A DNA stretch of 21,311 bases from CAZIHO01 sp964538875 (GCA_964538875.1 CAZIHO010000058.1:1-21311); one strand, 5' to 3'; numbered from the stretch's first letter, positions 7,746 to 15,605 are shown. Numbers and translations are program-made. The notes: a model not told the origin generated them from the sequence alone.

Positions 7746-8927
7746 TCAAGGATGATGGGAACAGCCCAGGCACCGGACCGATAGCACGCCCTCGATCGCG
7801 GCGATCTTATCCAGGGTTTCCTTGGGCGGCGGACGATCCACGTCAATCAGGGTCACCGCCACATCCTTGCGAGACTTGTTGAGCAGATCCTGGATATTCA
7901 GCCCGACCTGACCCAGATCCGCCGAGATCTGGGCGACCATGTTGGGAACGTTGGAGTTGACGATGGCGATGCGGTAGCCCTCGCCCCGGGGCAGCAGGAT
8001 GTCTGGGAAATTGACCGCATTGGTCACGTTGCCGTTTTCTAGGTATTCCTTGACCTGATCCGCCACCATGACCGCGCAGTTTTCTTCCGCCTCGTTGGTG
8101 GAGGCACCCAGATGGGGTAGGGCGATGACCCGGGGATGGGCCTTCAACAGATTGCTGGGGAAATCGCACACATAGGCATACAGTTGTCCTTCGTCCAGGG
8201 CCGCGCACACCGCCTCGTTGTTGACGATGCCGTCCCGGGAGAAATTCAGGATCACGCCCTTGGCCCGCATCAGGCGCAGGCGCTTGGCGTCGATCATGCC
8301 CCGCGTCTCATCCGTGAGGGGCACGTGGAAGGTCACGAAGTCGGAGCGGGATAGGAGATCGTCAATGCTGAGGGCCTGCTTGACGTTGGACTCCAACTGC
8401 CAGGCCCGTTGCACCGTGATGGTGGGGTCATAGCCCACCACCTTCATCCCCAGCGCACGGGCGGCGTTGGCTACCTGCACGCCGATGGCGCCCAGGCCCA
8501 CCACGCCCAGGGTACGGCCCGGCAACTCGAAGCCCACGAACTGCTTCTTGCCTGCCTCCACCGCCTTGCTGATGCTGGCGTCGTCCCCTTCCAAGCTACG
8601 AGCAAAGGCCCAGCCCTGGGGAATGTTACGGGCCGCCATCAACATGCCGGCCACCACCAGTTCCTTCACCGCGTTGGCGTTGGCGCCGGGGGCGTTAAAC
8701 ACTGGGACCCCCCGCGCCGTCATGCGCGGCACCGGAATATTGTTGACGCCGGCGCCGGCGCGGCCGATGGCCTTGACCGATGCTGGAATCTCCATGTCGT
8801 GCATGGACGCCGAGCGCACCAGAACCGCGTCCGGATGGGTGATCTCGGACGCCACCTCGAACTTGTCACGGGCCAGGCGATTGAGTCCGGCTACAGAAAT
8901 GTTGTTGAGAGTCAGAATCTTGAACAT
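7746..8927 (-). CDS. serA: D-3-phosphoglycerate dehydrogenase
   Basis: First step of serine synthesis, 3-phosphoglycerate to 3-phosphohydroxypyruvate with NAD. The 393-residue product has the split substrate-binding domain and a Rossmann domain with GVVGLGAIGV (141-150). It keeps the catalytic Arg231 in NFSRDGIVN and His272 in LPHLGASTNEAEEN. A C-terminal ACT domain runs from about 320, the serine-sensing type. It is the short form without the extra intervening domain. Where E. coli SerA reads DVFPTEP, this protein reads CDFPSNLL, so the usual Glu-Pro is absent; I recall the same wording in short Firmicutes-type SerA proteins. The start at 8927 has a poor Shine-Dalgarno. It lies between serC and pheA, placing two serine genes side by side. 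Confidence 0.95.
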   Translation of the reverse strand: MFKILTLNNISVAGLNRLARDKFEVASEITHPDAVLVRSASMHDMEIPASVKAIGRAGAGVNNIPVPRMTARGVPVFNAPGANANAVKELVVAGMLMAARNIPQGWAFARSLEGDDASISKAVEAGKKQFVGFELPGRTLGVVGLGAIGVQVANAARALGMKVVGYDPTITVQRAWQLESNVKQALSIDDLLSRSDFVTFHVPLTDETRGMIDAKRLRLMRAKGVILNFSRDGIVNNEAVCAALDEGQLYAYVCDFPSNLLKAHPRVIALPHLGASTNEAEENCAVMVADQVKEYLENGNVTNAVNFPDILLPRGEGYRIAIVNSNVPNMVAQISADLGQVGLNIQDLLNKSRKDVAVTLIDVDRPPPKETLDKIAAIEGVLSVRCLGCSHHP

Positions 8928-8967
8928 GAAAGTCGCGCCATCTTGGGTCGATCTATGCCTGCGGACC

Positions 8968-8984
8968 CGCGCCGGAGTGGCGCG
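8968..8984 (-). promoter_or_regulatory. Intercistronic hairpin between serC and serA
   Basis: A perfect 6-bp GC stem (CGCGCC at 8968-8973, GGCGCG at 8979-8984) with a 5-base loop lies in the 77-base gap between serC and serA. It has no U-run. No promoter could be recognised in the gap, so serA is probably read through from serC. Confidence 0.3.
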
Positions 8985-9004
8985 CGGCCCGGCCCTTGGG
9001 GTCG

Positions 9005-10087
9005 TTAAGCGTTGCTGCGCTCGAATTCCGCCATGAACTGAATCAGCGCCTGGACGCCGGCCTCGGGCATGGCGTTGTAGATGCTGGCGCGCATGCCGCC
9101 CACCGAGCGGTGACCGGCCAGGGTCACCAGGCCCGCTTTCTTGGCCTCAGCCAGGAATAGGCTGTCCAGTTCCGCGTTGGCCAGGGTAAAGGGCACGTTC
9201 ATCCAGGACCGGCTGGCCGGGTCCACCGGATTGGCATAGAAGCTGGAGTTGTCGATGGCCGCGTACAGGGCCGCCGCCTTACGCTGGTTGATCTCCGCCA
9301 TACCGGCCAAGCCGCCCTTGTTCTTCAGCCACTGGAACACCAGGCCCGCCAGATACCAGGCGTAGGTGGGCGGGGTGTTGTACATGGATTCGTTCTTGGC
9401 ATGGGTGGCATAGTCGAACATGGTGGGGGTGCCCGCCAGGGGATGACCCACCAAGTCCTCCCGGACGATGACGATAGTCAAGCCGGCCGGGCCAATGTTC
9501 TTCTGGGCGCCGGCGTAGATCACGCCATAGCGGGATACATCAATGGGCCGGGACAGCAAGGTCGAGGACATATCCGCCACCAGGGGCGCGCCGCCGGTGT
9601 CCGGGATATAGGGAAACTCGACTCCCTCGATGGTCTCGTTGGGGGTGTAGTGGAGGTAAGCCGCGTCCGCATTCAGATTCAGCTCGGCCTGGGCCGGCGC
9701 CTTGGTGAATTTCACCGCCTCGGTGCTGGCCGCCACGTTGACGGCGCCGAATTTCTTCGCCTCGCTGATAGCCTTCTTGGACCAGGAGCCGGTGTTCAGA
9801 TAATCCGCCGCCTTCTTGTCGCCCATCAGGTTCATGGGCACCATGGCAAACTGGCTGGAAGCACCGCCCTGGAGGAACATCACCTTGTAGTTGCTGGGCA
9901 CCGCCAGCAGCTCCCGCAGATCCGCTTCCGCCTGGCCGGCGATGGACATGAATTCCTTGCCGCGATGGCTCATTTCCATGACCGACATGCCGCTGCCGCG
10001 CCAGTCGAGCATCTCTTCCCGAGCCTGACTCAGGACTTCCTCCGGCAACATGGCCGGACCTGCACTGAAGTTAAATACCCTAGACAT
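9005..10087 (-). CDS. serC: Phosphoserine aminotransferase
   Basis: PLP-dependent transamination of 3-phosphohydroxypyruvate to phosphoserine; the same enzyme serves pyridoxal phosphate synthesis in many gammaproteobacteria. The 360-residue product starts MSRVFNFSAGPAMLPEEVL and shows MEMSHRGKEF, FLQGGASSQF and the PLP lysine K196 in YAGAQKNIGPAG, and ends with SVGGMRASIYNAMPEAGV. It has the best ribosome binding site in the block, AAGGAGG eight bases before the ATG. It follows gyrA after 65 bases, with no promoter I could recognise in the gap. Confidence 0.97.
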   Translation of the reverse strand: MSRVFNFSAGPAMLPEEVLSQAREEMLDWRGSGMSVMEMSHRGKEFMSIAGQAEADLRELLAVPSNYKVMFLQGGASSQFAMVPMNLMGDKKAADYLNTGSWSKKAISEAKKFGAVNVAASTEAVKFTKAPAQAELNLNADAAYLHYTPNETIEGVEFPYIPDTGGAPLVADMSSTLLSRPIDVSRYGVIYAGAQKNIGPAGLTIVIVREDLVGHPLAGTPTMFDYATHAKNESMYNTPPTYAWYLAGLVFQWLKNKGGLAGMAEINQRKAAALYAAIDNSSFYANPVDPASRSWMNVPFTLANAELDSLFLAEAKKAGLVTLAGHRSVGGMRASIYNAMPEAGVQALIQFMAEFERSNA

Positions 10088-10152
10088 ATAGTTACCCTCC
10101 TTACCTTCTAGTCCAATGACTGATCGATACCGGACCCCGCCCGTGCGCGGCC

Positions 10153-12729
10153 CTAGTCCCCGTCCTCCCCGTCTTCGGCGTCCCCAACTTCCCCGCCGTC
10201 CATCCCTTCCACCCGCTCTATGCCGGCGAGCTTTTCGTCTCCAGACAGGCTGATCATCTTGACGCCCTGGGTGGCGCGGCCCACCACACGAACATCATTC
10301 ACCGGGGTGCGCACCAGAACGCCGCCGGTGGTAATCAGCATCACCTCGTCCCCGTCCTGGACCAGCACGGCCCCGATCTGGGCGCCGTTGCGCTCCGAGG
10401 TAACGATGGAAATCATGCCCTTGCCGCCCCGGCCCTTGGTGGGGAACTCCTCCAGGGAGGTGCGCTTGCCGAAGCCGTTTTCCGTGACCATGAGCGCCAT
10501 GCCCGGTGCCACGATAATCAACCCGATGACCCGCTGGCCCTCATCCAACTGGATGCCGCGCACGCCACAGGCAGTACGGCCCATGGGCCGCACATCCGCC
10601 TCGTGGAAACGCACCGCCTTGCCGGCGGAACTGAACAGCATGATTTCCCGGTCACCGTCGGTGATGGCCACACCCACCAGTTGATCCTCCGGGCGCAGGT
10701 CGCAGGCGATAATGCCACGGGCCAGGGGCCGGGAAAATTCAGTCAAGGGAGTCTTCTTGACTACCCCGGCACTGGTCGCCATGAAGACATACTTACCTTC
10801 TTCATAAACATGGACTGGCAGGATAGCGTTGATACGCTCCCCTTCCTCCAGGGGCAGCAGATTGACCATGGAACGGCCCCGGGACGCCCGGCTGGCCAGG
10901 GGCAACTCGTACACCTTGAGCCAGTACACCTTGCCCCGGCTGGAGAAGCAGAGGATGGTGTCGTGGGTGTTGGCAATCAGGAGTTTGTCGATGAAGTCCT
11001 CGTCCTTGGTGGCGGTGGCGCTCTTGCCCTTGCCGCCCCGCTTCTGGGCCTGGTACTGGTCCATGGACTGGGCCTTGACGTAGCCGCCGTGGGACAGGGT
11101 GACCACCACGTCCTCCGGCGCGATCAGGTCCTGGAGGGAAATATCCTGCTGGGTGGTGACGATCTCGGTACGGCGGGCATCGCCATATTGGTCACGGACG
11201 GCCAATAACTCGCCCCGAATCACTTCCATGAGCCGCTCGGAACTGGACAGGATCATCAGCAGTTGCGCGATGTTGCCGAGGATCTCTTCGTATTCGCCGA
11301 TGATCTTGTGCTGTTCCAGGCCGGTGAGCCGTTGCAGGCGCAGATCCAGAATCGCCTGGGCCTGGATTTCGCTCAAGCGGTAGCCCGTCTCGCCCAGACC
11401 AAATTCGGGCCCCAGGGCGTCCGGGCGCACGTTGGCGGCGCCGGCCCGCGCCAGCATGGTCTCCACCACGCCGGACTGCCAGACCCGGCCCAAGAGGGCG
11501 GCCTTGGCTTCGGCCGGATTGGCGGCGGTCTTGATGAGGGCGATCACCTCGTCGATGTTGGCCAGGGCCACCGCCAGGCCTTCCAACAGGTGGGCCCGGT
11601 CCTTGGCCTTGCGCAGTTCAAACAGGGTGCGCCGCGTCACCACCTCGCGCCGGTGGCGCAGGAAATAGCGCAACAACTGCGCCAGGTTGAGCAGGCGCGG
11701 CTGGCCGTCCACCAGCGCCACCATGTTGATGCCGAACACGGTCTGCATCTGGGTGTGTTGGTAGAGGTTGTTGAGCACTACCTCGCCCATCTCGCCGCGC
11801 TTTAACTCGATGACGATCCGCATGCCGTCCTTGTCCGATTCGTCCCGTAGTCCGTCCTGGGAAATGCTGTCGATGCGCTTTTCTTTCACCAGGTCGGCGA
11901 TTTGCTGCAACAGCCGGGCTTTGTTTACCTGGTAAGGAATTTCGTCAACAATGATGACTTCCCGGCCCCGGCTCCGGTCTACCTCCACCCGCGCCTTGGC
12001 GCGCAGGTAAATGCGGCCGCGCCCGGTCTGGTAAGCCTCCAGGATGCCCCGGGAACCATTGATGATGGCACCGGTGGGGAAATCGGGACCCGGCACGTGG
12101 CGCATCAGGTCCTGCACGCTGGCGTCCGGGTTGTCGATCAGATGAACGCAGGCGTTCACCACCTCGACCAGATTATGGGGCGGCACATTGGTCGCCATAC
12201 CCACTGCGATGCCGGATGAGCCATTAATCAGCAGATTAGGGATCTTAGCCGGCAGAACCACCGGCTCCCGCTCGGACTCGTCGTAGTTAGGGACGAAATC
12301 CACCGTCTCCTTGTCCAGGTCCGCCAGCAATTCATGGGCGATGCGGGACAGGCGCACCTCGGTATAACGCATGGCGGCCGGCGAGTCGCCGTCCACCGAG
12401 CCGAAGTTGCCCTGCCCGTCCGCCAGCATGTAGCGCAACGAGAAGGGCTGGGCCATGCGCACGATAGTGTCGTAGATGGCGGTATCGCCGTGGGGATGGT
12501 ATTTACCCATCACGTCACCGACGATGCGGGCGGATTTCTTATAGGGCCTGTTCCAGTCGTAGCCCTGCTCGCTCATGGCGTACAGCACGCGCCGGTGGAC
12601 CGGCTTCAAGCCGTCCCGGGCGTCTGGCAGGGCACGTCCCACGATGACGCTCATGGCGTAGTCCAAATAGGACCGCCGCATCTCGTCTTCCAAATTGATA
12701 TCGAGAATTTCTTTAGCGAAATCGACCAT
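10153..12729 (-). CDS. gyrA: DNA gyrase subunit A
   Basis: Breaks and rejoins DNA during ATP-driven negative supercoiling, with GyrB. The 858-residue product starts MVDFAKEILDINLEDEM and has the catalytic Tyr122 in AAMRYTEVRL. The QRDR region GKYHPHGDTAIYDTIVRM carries Thr83 and Asp87 at E. coli numbering. The C-terminal beta-pinwheel contains the GyrA box variant QKRGGKG, and the tail is acidic and short. A two-residue insertion occurs in EKRIDSISQDGLRDESDKDG relative to E. coli. The longer open frame to 12897 was rejected, because its 56 extra residues do not resemble GyrA and run through the likely promoter. It is the first gene of the minus-strand block. Confidence 0.98.
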   Translation of the reverse strand: MVDFAKEILDINLEDEMRRSYLDYAMSVIVGRALPDARDGLKPVHRRVLYAMSEQGYDWNRPYKKSARIVGDVMGKYHPHGDTAIYDTIVRMAQPFSLRYMLADGQGNFGSVDGDSPAAMRYTEVRLSRIAHELLADLDKETVDFVPNYDESEREPVVLPAKIPNLLINGSSGIAVGMATNVPPHNLVEVVNACVHLIDNPDASVQDLMRHVPGPDFPTGAIINGSRGILEAYQTGRGRIYLRAKARVEVDRSRGREVIIVDEIPYQVNKARLLQQIADLVKEKRIDSISQDGLRDESDKDGMRIVIELKRGEMGEVVLNNLYQHTQMQTVFGINMVALVDGQPRLLNLAQLLRYFLRHRREVVTRRTLFELRKAKDRAHLLEGLAVALANIDEVIALIKTAANPAEAKAALLGRVWQSGVVETMLARAGAANVRPDALGPEFGLGETGYRLSEIQAQAILDLRLQRLTGLEQHKIIGEYEEILGNIAQLLMILSSSERLMEVIRGELLAVRDQYGDARRTEIVTTQQDISLQDLIAPEDVVVTLSHGGYVKAQSMDQYQAQKRGGKGKSATATKDEDFIDKLLIANTHDTILCFSSRGKVYWLKVYELPLASRASRGRSMVNLLPLEEGERINAILPVHVYEEGKYVFMATSAGVVKKTPLTEFSRPLARGIIACDLRPEDQLVGVAITDGDREIMLFSSAGKAVRFHEADVRPMGRTACGVRGIQLDEGQRVIGLIIVAPGMALMVTENGFGKRTSLEEFPTKGRGGKGMISIVTSERNGAQIGAVLVQDGDEVMLITTGGVLVRTPVNDVRVVGRATQGVKMISLSGDEKLAGIERVEGMDGGEVGDAEDGEDGD

Positions 12730-12831
12730 GGAGCCGTACAGCTTAATGCTTAAGGTGGGAGATGCGGGCGCCGTGGCGCTCGCCGTCCTTTGCCCATCGA
12801 GAACCCGGGCTGGGCGCCCGCAAAGCCAAAA

Positions 12832-12840
12832 ATCATACCA
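12832..12840 (-). promoter_or_regulatory. Candidate extended -10 promoter for gyrA
   Basis: On the minus strand TGGTATGAT forms an extended -10 element (TGn plus TATGAT) about 100 bases before the gyrA start. No -35 box is recognisable 17 bases upstream, which fits extended -10 promoters. The transcript would begin near 12825 and have a GC-rich leader of about 95 bases. The assignment rests on motif and position only. Confidence 0.5.
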
Positions 12841-12929
12841 CGCTGGGGAATTTCCCCCCAGAGCGGCCAGTCCAGCGCCGGGAATTGGCGGCAACATCGC
12901 GGCCGATGGGGTCTGGGCGGCTCCCAGGC

Positions 12930-12958
12930 TTGTCAGGCCTATTTCCTACTGGTATACT
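12930..12958 (+). promoter_or_regulatory. Sigma-70 promoter for the 12997 gene
   Basis: TTGTCA (12930-12935), a 17-base spacer and TATACT (12953-12958) make a near-consensus promoter. Its predicted start near 12965 lies about 30 bases before the ATG of the small membrane protein gene. It is divergent from the gyrA promoter, about 90 bases away. Confidence 0.7.
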
Positions 12959-12996
12959 TGGTTTTAATTCGCTATCTCAACCCTGGGAGAAACCCC

Positions 12997-13215
12997 ATGA
13001 AGCTCGGTTTACTGTTCTCGCGACCCTGTTGCGGCGGTCCCGCGCTTTGGATCGCCTTGACTTCCGGTTCTTTTGGGCTTTTGTTCCTGATGCTAGCGGC
13101 GACGGCGCCGGGTCTGGTGTTCCTGGCCACCGGTGCCGGTAGCCTGGGCCTGTGCCTGCTCATGAGCAGAAGCCGCTGCCTTCAACGGGGAAGAAACTGC
13201 CGTTCCACCACCTGA
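12997..13215 (+). CDS. Small hydrophobic membrane protein, unknown function
   Basis: The product has 72 residues and I do not recognise its family. It starts MKLGLLFSRPCCGGP. Two hydrophobic stretches follow, about residues 17-35 and 37-55, joined by a short turn at APG. The C-terminus is basic (SRSRCLQRGRNCRSTT). Cysteines are Cys11, Cys12, Cys53, Cys60 and Cys67. The pattern suggests a two-helix inner-membrane hairpin. A GGGAG ribosome binding site stands eight bases before the ATG, and a near-consensus promoter lies just upstream, which supports real expression. It is transcribed divergently from gyrA, and no gene follows closely. A short stem (GGAGC/GCTCC, 13224-13236) comes after the stop but lacks a U-run. 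An in-frame extension to 12790 lies upstream of the promoter and was rejected. Confidence 0.55.
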   Translation: MKLGLLFSRPCCGGPALWIALTSGSFGLLFLMLAATAPGLVFLATGAGSLGLCLLMSRSRCLQRGRNCRSTT

Positions 13216-13505
13216 CCGCTGACGGAGCAACGCTCCTGACATCATCCCAGCCATCCTGGGACCGGCCAGCGCAGCCAAAACCCATCCACCCCCGGCAAGC
13301 TCTGGAGTAAGATTTCCTGGGGCGTCGGCGCCAGCGTCGATCGTCTCAGCGCGCAGCCGGGGGGCTCAGCACCCAGTTCGGGGTGCATCCCGTTGGGTGA
13401 CCTTCATTGCGGCGCGTCAGGTCCGGCATCGGCGGCCTCCACGGGCAGCCCCGCCTACGCAAGCCGGGTTGTTCCAGTCCGCCCCGCTTCTGGAGGATGA
13501 CCTAC
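13216..13505. other. 290-base stretch without a confident gene
   Basis: Small stems are visible: GGAGC/GCTCC at 13224-13236, CCCAG/CTGGG at 13246-13260 and a perfect 6-bp GCACCC/GGGTGC at 13369-13386. None has a U-run. The plus-strand frame from 13240 to 13499 is open but has no ATG or GTG; it could be a decayed gene or an effect of high GC. I see no convincing promoter for the 13506 gene, although one is expected here, and no recognisable riboswitch. Confidence 0.4.
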
Positions 13506-13808
13506 ATGAAATTCACGCCACTGGTGGGTGCCCTAGCGGTGGCAGGTCACCCGGCCCTGGCCGGCGCTGCCGATCCAGCCGCCAATGAATTACACCGGTA
13601 CCTGTCCGCCCAATGCGAGCAATACGCCCGGGAAGACCGGGTACCAGCGGCGGAACTGCCCCAGTACCTGCAAATGTGCATCGAGGACCTGTCCGGCGCC
13701 GCCAATGGAGCCCCGGTATCCGCTAATCCGTCACCCTCCAAGCAGGCGGCGTCCAAACCACCGGCCAGCGCCGGCCAAACCCATCAACGCAAGAGCCGGG
13801 AACCATGA
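13506..13808 (+). CDS. Small exported two-cysteine protein, unknown function
   Basis: The product has 100 residues and I do not recognise its family. A signal peptide is likely: MKFTPLVGALAVAGHPALAGA, with cleavage near residue 21. The mature part has a helical segment about residues 24-64 with two cysteines, Cys37 (SAQCEQYARED) and Cys58 (QMCIEDL), 21 residues apart. They could form an intramolecular disulfide in the periplasm. The tail after residue 65 is Pro/Ser/Ala/Lys-rich and probably disordered. GGAGG stands nine bases before the ATG; longer in-frame starts add a non-signal N-terminus. Its stop overlaps the start of the metallophosphatase gene as ATGA (13805-13808), so the two are translationally coupled and probably act in the same compartment. 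A partner or accessory role is inference. Confidence 0.7.
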   Translation: MKFTPLVGALAVAGHPALAGAADPAANELHRYLSAQCEQYAREDRVPAAELPQYLQMCIEDLSGAANGAPVSANPSPSKQAASKPPASAGQTHQRKSREP

Positions 13809-15463
13809 GCAATTGGCAACTGATCTCTGGCGCCGGGCTGGCCCTGTTGCTGGCTGGAAGCTGGAGCCCACCCAGCCAGGCGGCGGGAACCGTCACCATT
13901 CTGATGGCCAACGATACCTACCGTATCGGCGGTGTGGATGGGGGCCAGGTAGGCGGGGTGCCGCGTCTGCGCACCTTGCGGGCCGAATTGGAACAGGAGG
14001 CCCCGGACCTGCTGGTGCTACACGCCGGCGACCTGCTGTTCCCCTCCACCCTGAGCCGCCGCTTTGGGGGCGCCCAGATGATCGACCTGCTCAATCAGCT
14101 GGATGGGGATGCGCAGGGGTTCGACCATCGCCTGTGGGTCACCTTCGGCAACCACGAGTTCGACCGGAGCCGACTGCACAACGCCCAGGACCTGCAGCAG
14201 CGCATCCGGGAATCTGACTTCAACTGGCTGGGCACCAACCTGAGATTTAGCCAGGACGAATCCGGCCGGCCCCTGGTGCGGGCGCCCCAGTTGCACGCCT
14301 CCGCCCTGGTGACCAGCGGCGGCGTACGGGTCGGTCTGTTCAGCATCACCACCAATGTGCAGCAGCCCCAGTACCTGGACCTGATCGAGTCCCCCAGCGA
14401 GGTGGCGCGACGCATGACCGCCCTGTTGCGCCAACAGGGGGCGGAATTGGTGGTCGCCTTGACCCATTTGCGGGCCCAGGAAGATTTAGCCCTGCTGGAG
14501 ACCTTGGGTCCCCGGGGACCGGATCTGATCGTCGGCGGCCACGAGCACGAGCGCCAAATCCATCATGCCAGCGGGCACCGGCTGGTCATCAAGGCAGATG
14601 CGGACTTGCGCAGTGCCGGGCTGATCCGGGCGCGGGTAGATCAGGACGGCGCCATCCAAATCAGCGCCGAGTTTCCCATTTTAGACGCCGCCGTGGCGCC
14701 GGACCCGGCCGCCCAAGCCCGCGTGGACACCTGGGAGGAGCGTTTCCGGGGGGAAACCTGTCGCAGCTTGCAGGAACCGGAAACCTGCCTGACCGAGCCC
14801 TTGGGCCGCTCCCAGGTGCGTCTGGTTGGAGAGGAACTCACCATCCGCCGCTTTGAGACTAACCTGGGCAATTTCGTGGCCGACCAGGCCTTGGCCACCT
14901 TCCAGGAGCAGGGTGCCCAGGTCGCCTTCATCAACTCCGGGAGTCTGCGCCTCAACCAGGACCTGCCGCCGGGACCCATCACCCGGGAGCGGCTGCTGGA
15001 CCTGTTTGCCTACCCTAGCCCCCTAGTGCTGCTGAAGCTGGACGGCGCCACCCTGCAACGGATCCTAGAGCGCGCGGTCCAGGACTGGACCGGCAACGGT
15101 TGGTGGCTGCAAATCGCGGGCTTCGCGTTCCGCCAGGACCCCAGCGACGAACGGGCCTACGACTTGACTCTGCTGACACCAGAGGGTCCCCGCCCGGTGC
15201 GACCGGACGAAACCATCCTGGCCGTCACCAGCCAGTTTCTGGTAGACCCCAGCCGGGGCCAGGACGGCTACACCATGATCGACCCGGCCTGGCAAGTGAC
15301 ACCGGTCAGGCAGGCGCCGGACCTGCGCGACCAGGTGGCGAACGCCCTGCGCCAGGCGGAACCCACCGGCATCGCGCCGGTGCTGCAAGGACGTATTTGC
15401 AACGACGCGCATCCCGGCCCCTGCCTGGCGGTGCCGTCCGGTGACACGCCCAGGGCGCCCTGA
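13805..15463 (+). CDS. Exported metallophosphatase / 5'-nucleotidase family protein
   Basis: Likely hydrolyses nucleotides or other phosphate esters in the periplasm. The 552-residue product has a signal peptide (cleavage near SQAAG, residue 27). A calcineurin-type phosphatase domain covers about 29-270. The C-terminal 5'-nucleotidase domain covers about 310-520 (RRFETNLGNFVADQAL, FINSGSLRLNQDLPPGPITRERLLDLF, LKLDGATLQRILERAV). Metal motifs are GD at 75-76, GNHEFD (115-120), ALTHLRAQED and GGHEHE. The first motif, usually DxH, reads Asp37-Thr-Tyr39. Two close cysteine pairs (CRSLQEPETC and CNDAHPGPC) suggest disulfides. It is coupled by ATGA overlap to the small exported protein upstream. Substrate cannot be told from the sequence; UshA-like activity is one possibility. 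Confidence 0.88.
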   Translation: MSNWQLISGAGLALLLAGSWSPPSQAAGTVTILMANDTYRIGGVDGGQVGGVPRLRTLRAELEQEAPDLLVLHAGDLLFPSTLSRRFGGAQMIDLLNQLDGDAQGFDHRLWVTFGNHEFDRSRLHNAQDLQQRIRESDFNWLGTNLRFSQDESGRPLVRAPQLHASALVTSGGVRVGLFSITTNVQQPQYLDLIESPSEVARRMTALLRQQGAELVVALTHLRAQEDLALLETLGPRGPDLIVGGHEHERQIHHASGHRLVIKADADLRSAGLIRARVDQDGAIQISAEFPILDAAVAPDPAAQARVDTWEERFRGETCRSLQEPETCLTEPLGRSQVRLVGEELTIRRFETNLGNFVADQALATFQEQGAQVAFINSGSLRLNQDLPPGPITRERLLDLFAYPSPLVLLKLDGATLQRILERAVQDWTGNGWWLQIAGFAFRQDPSDERAYDLTLLTPEGPRPVRPDETILAVTSQFLVDPSRGQDGYTMIDPAWQVTPVRQAPDLRDQVANALRQAEPTGIAPVLQGRICNDAHPGPCLAVPSGDTPRAP

Positions 15464-15479
15464 CACCCTAAGCCGACTC

Positions 15480-15527
15480 GGATCGGCCAATACCGGCGCC
15501 AGGCGGCCACGGCCGGATTGCCGATCC
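15480..15527 (+). promoter_or_regulatory. Long bulged hairpin between the nucleotidase and YjfB-type genes
   Basis: Arms at 15480-15497 and 15512-15527 give 16 base pairs in blocks of 8 (GGATCGGC/GCCGATCC), 3 and 5. They are interrupted only by single-base bulges at C15488 and A15492, with a 14-base loop. It lies 17 bases after the nucleotidase stop and has no U-run. It may protect the 3' end of the upstream transcript or limit read-through into the next gene. Confidence 0.45.
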
Positions 15528-15605
15528 CGGACTTCGCCCCGGCGACTCAAGATCAGCCTGCTCCGGCCGCCAACTTCTACGGGTTCACAGGGGAGTTGCA
15601 ACACC

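Noticed and set aside
10140..10160. GGACTAG repeated near the gyrA end and before serC
   Set aside because: A seven-base repeat within 70 bases is weak, one copy covers the gyrA stop codon, and no mobile element feature accompanies it.
10603..11208. 201-residue frame opposite gyrA
   Set aside because: Antisense shadow of a gene identified beyond doubt.
10153..12729. Thr83 in GyrA as quinolone resistance
   Set aside because: Thr at this position is the natural state in some gammaproteobacteria such as Pseudomonas aeruginosa, and Asp87 is unchanged, so it is no evidence of acquired resistance.
15501..15527. GCCGATCC upstream of the YjfB-type gene as a flagellar sigma-28 promoter
   Set aside because: Only the -10-like part fits (six of eight); the TAAA -35 element is absent at the right spacing, and the bases are part of the long hairpin stem.
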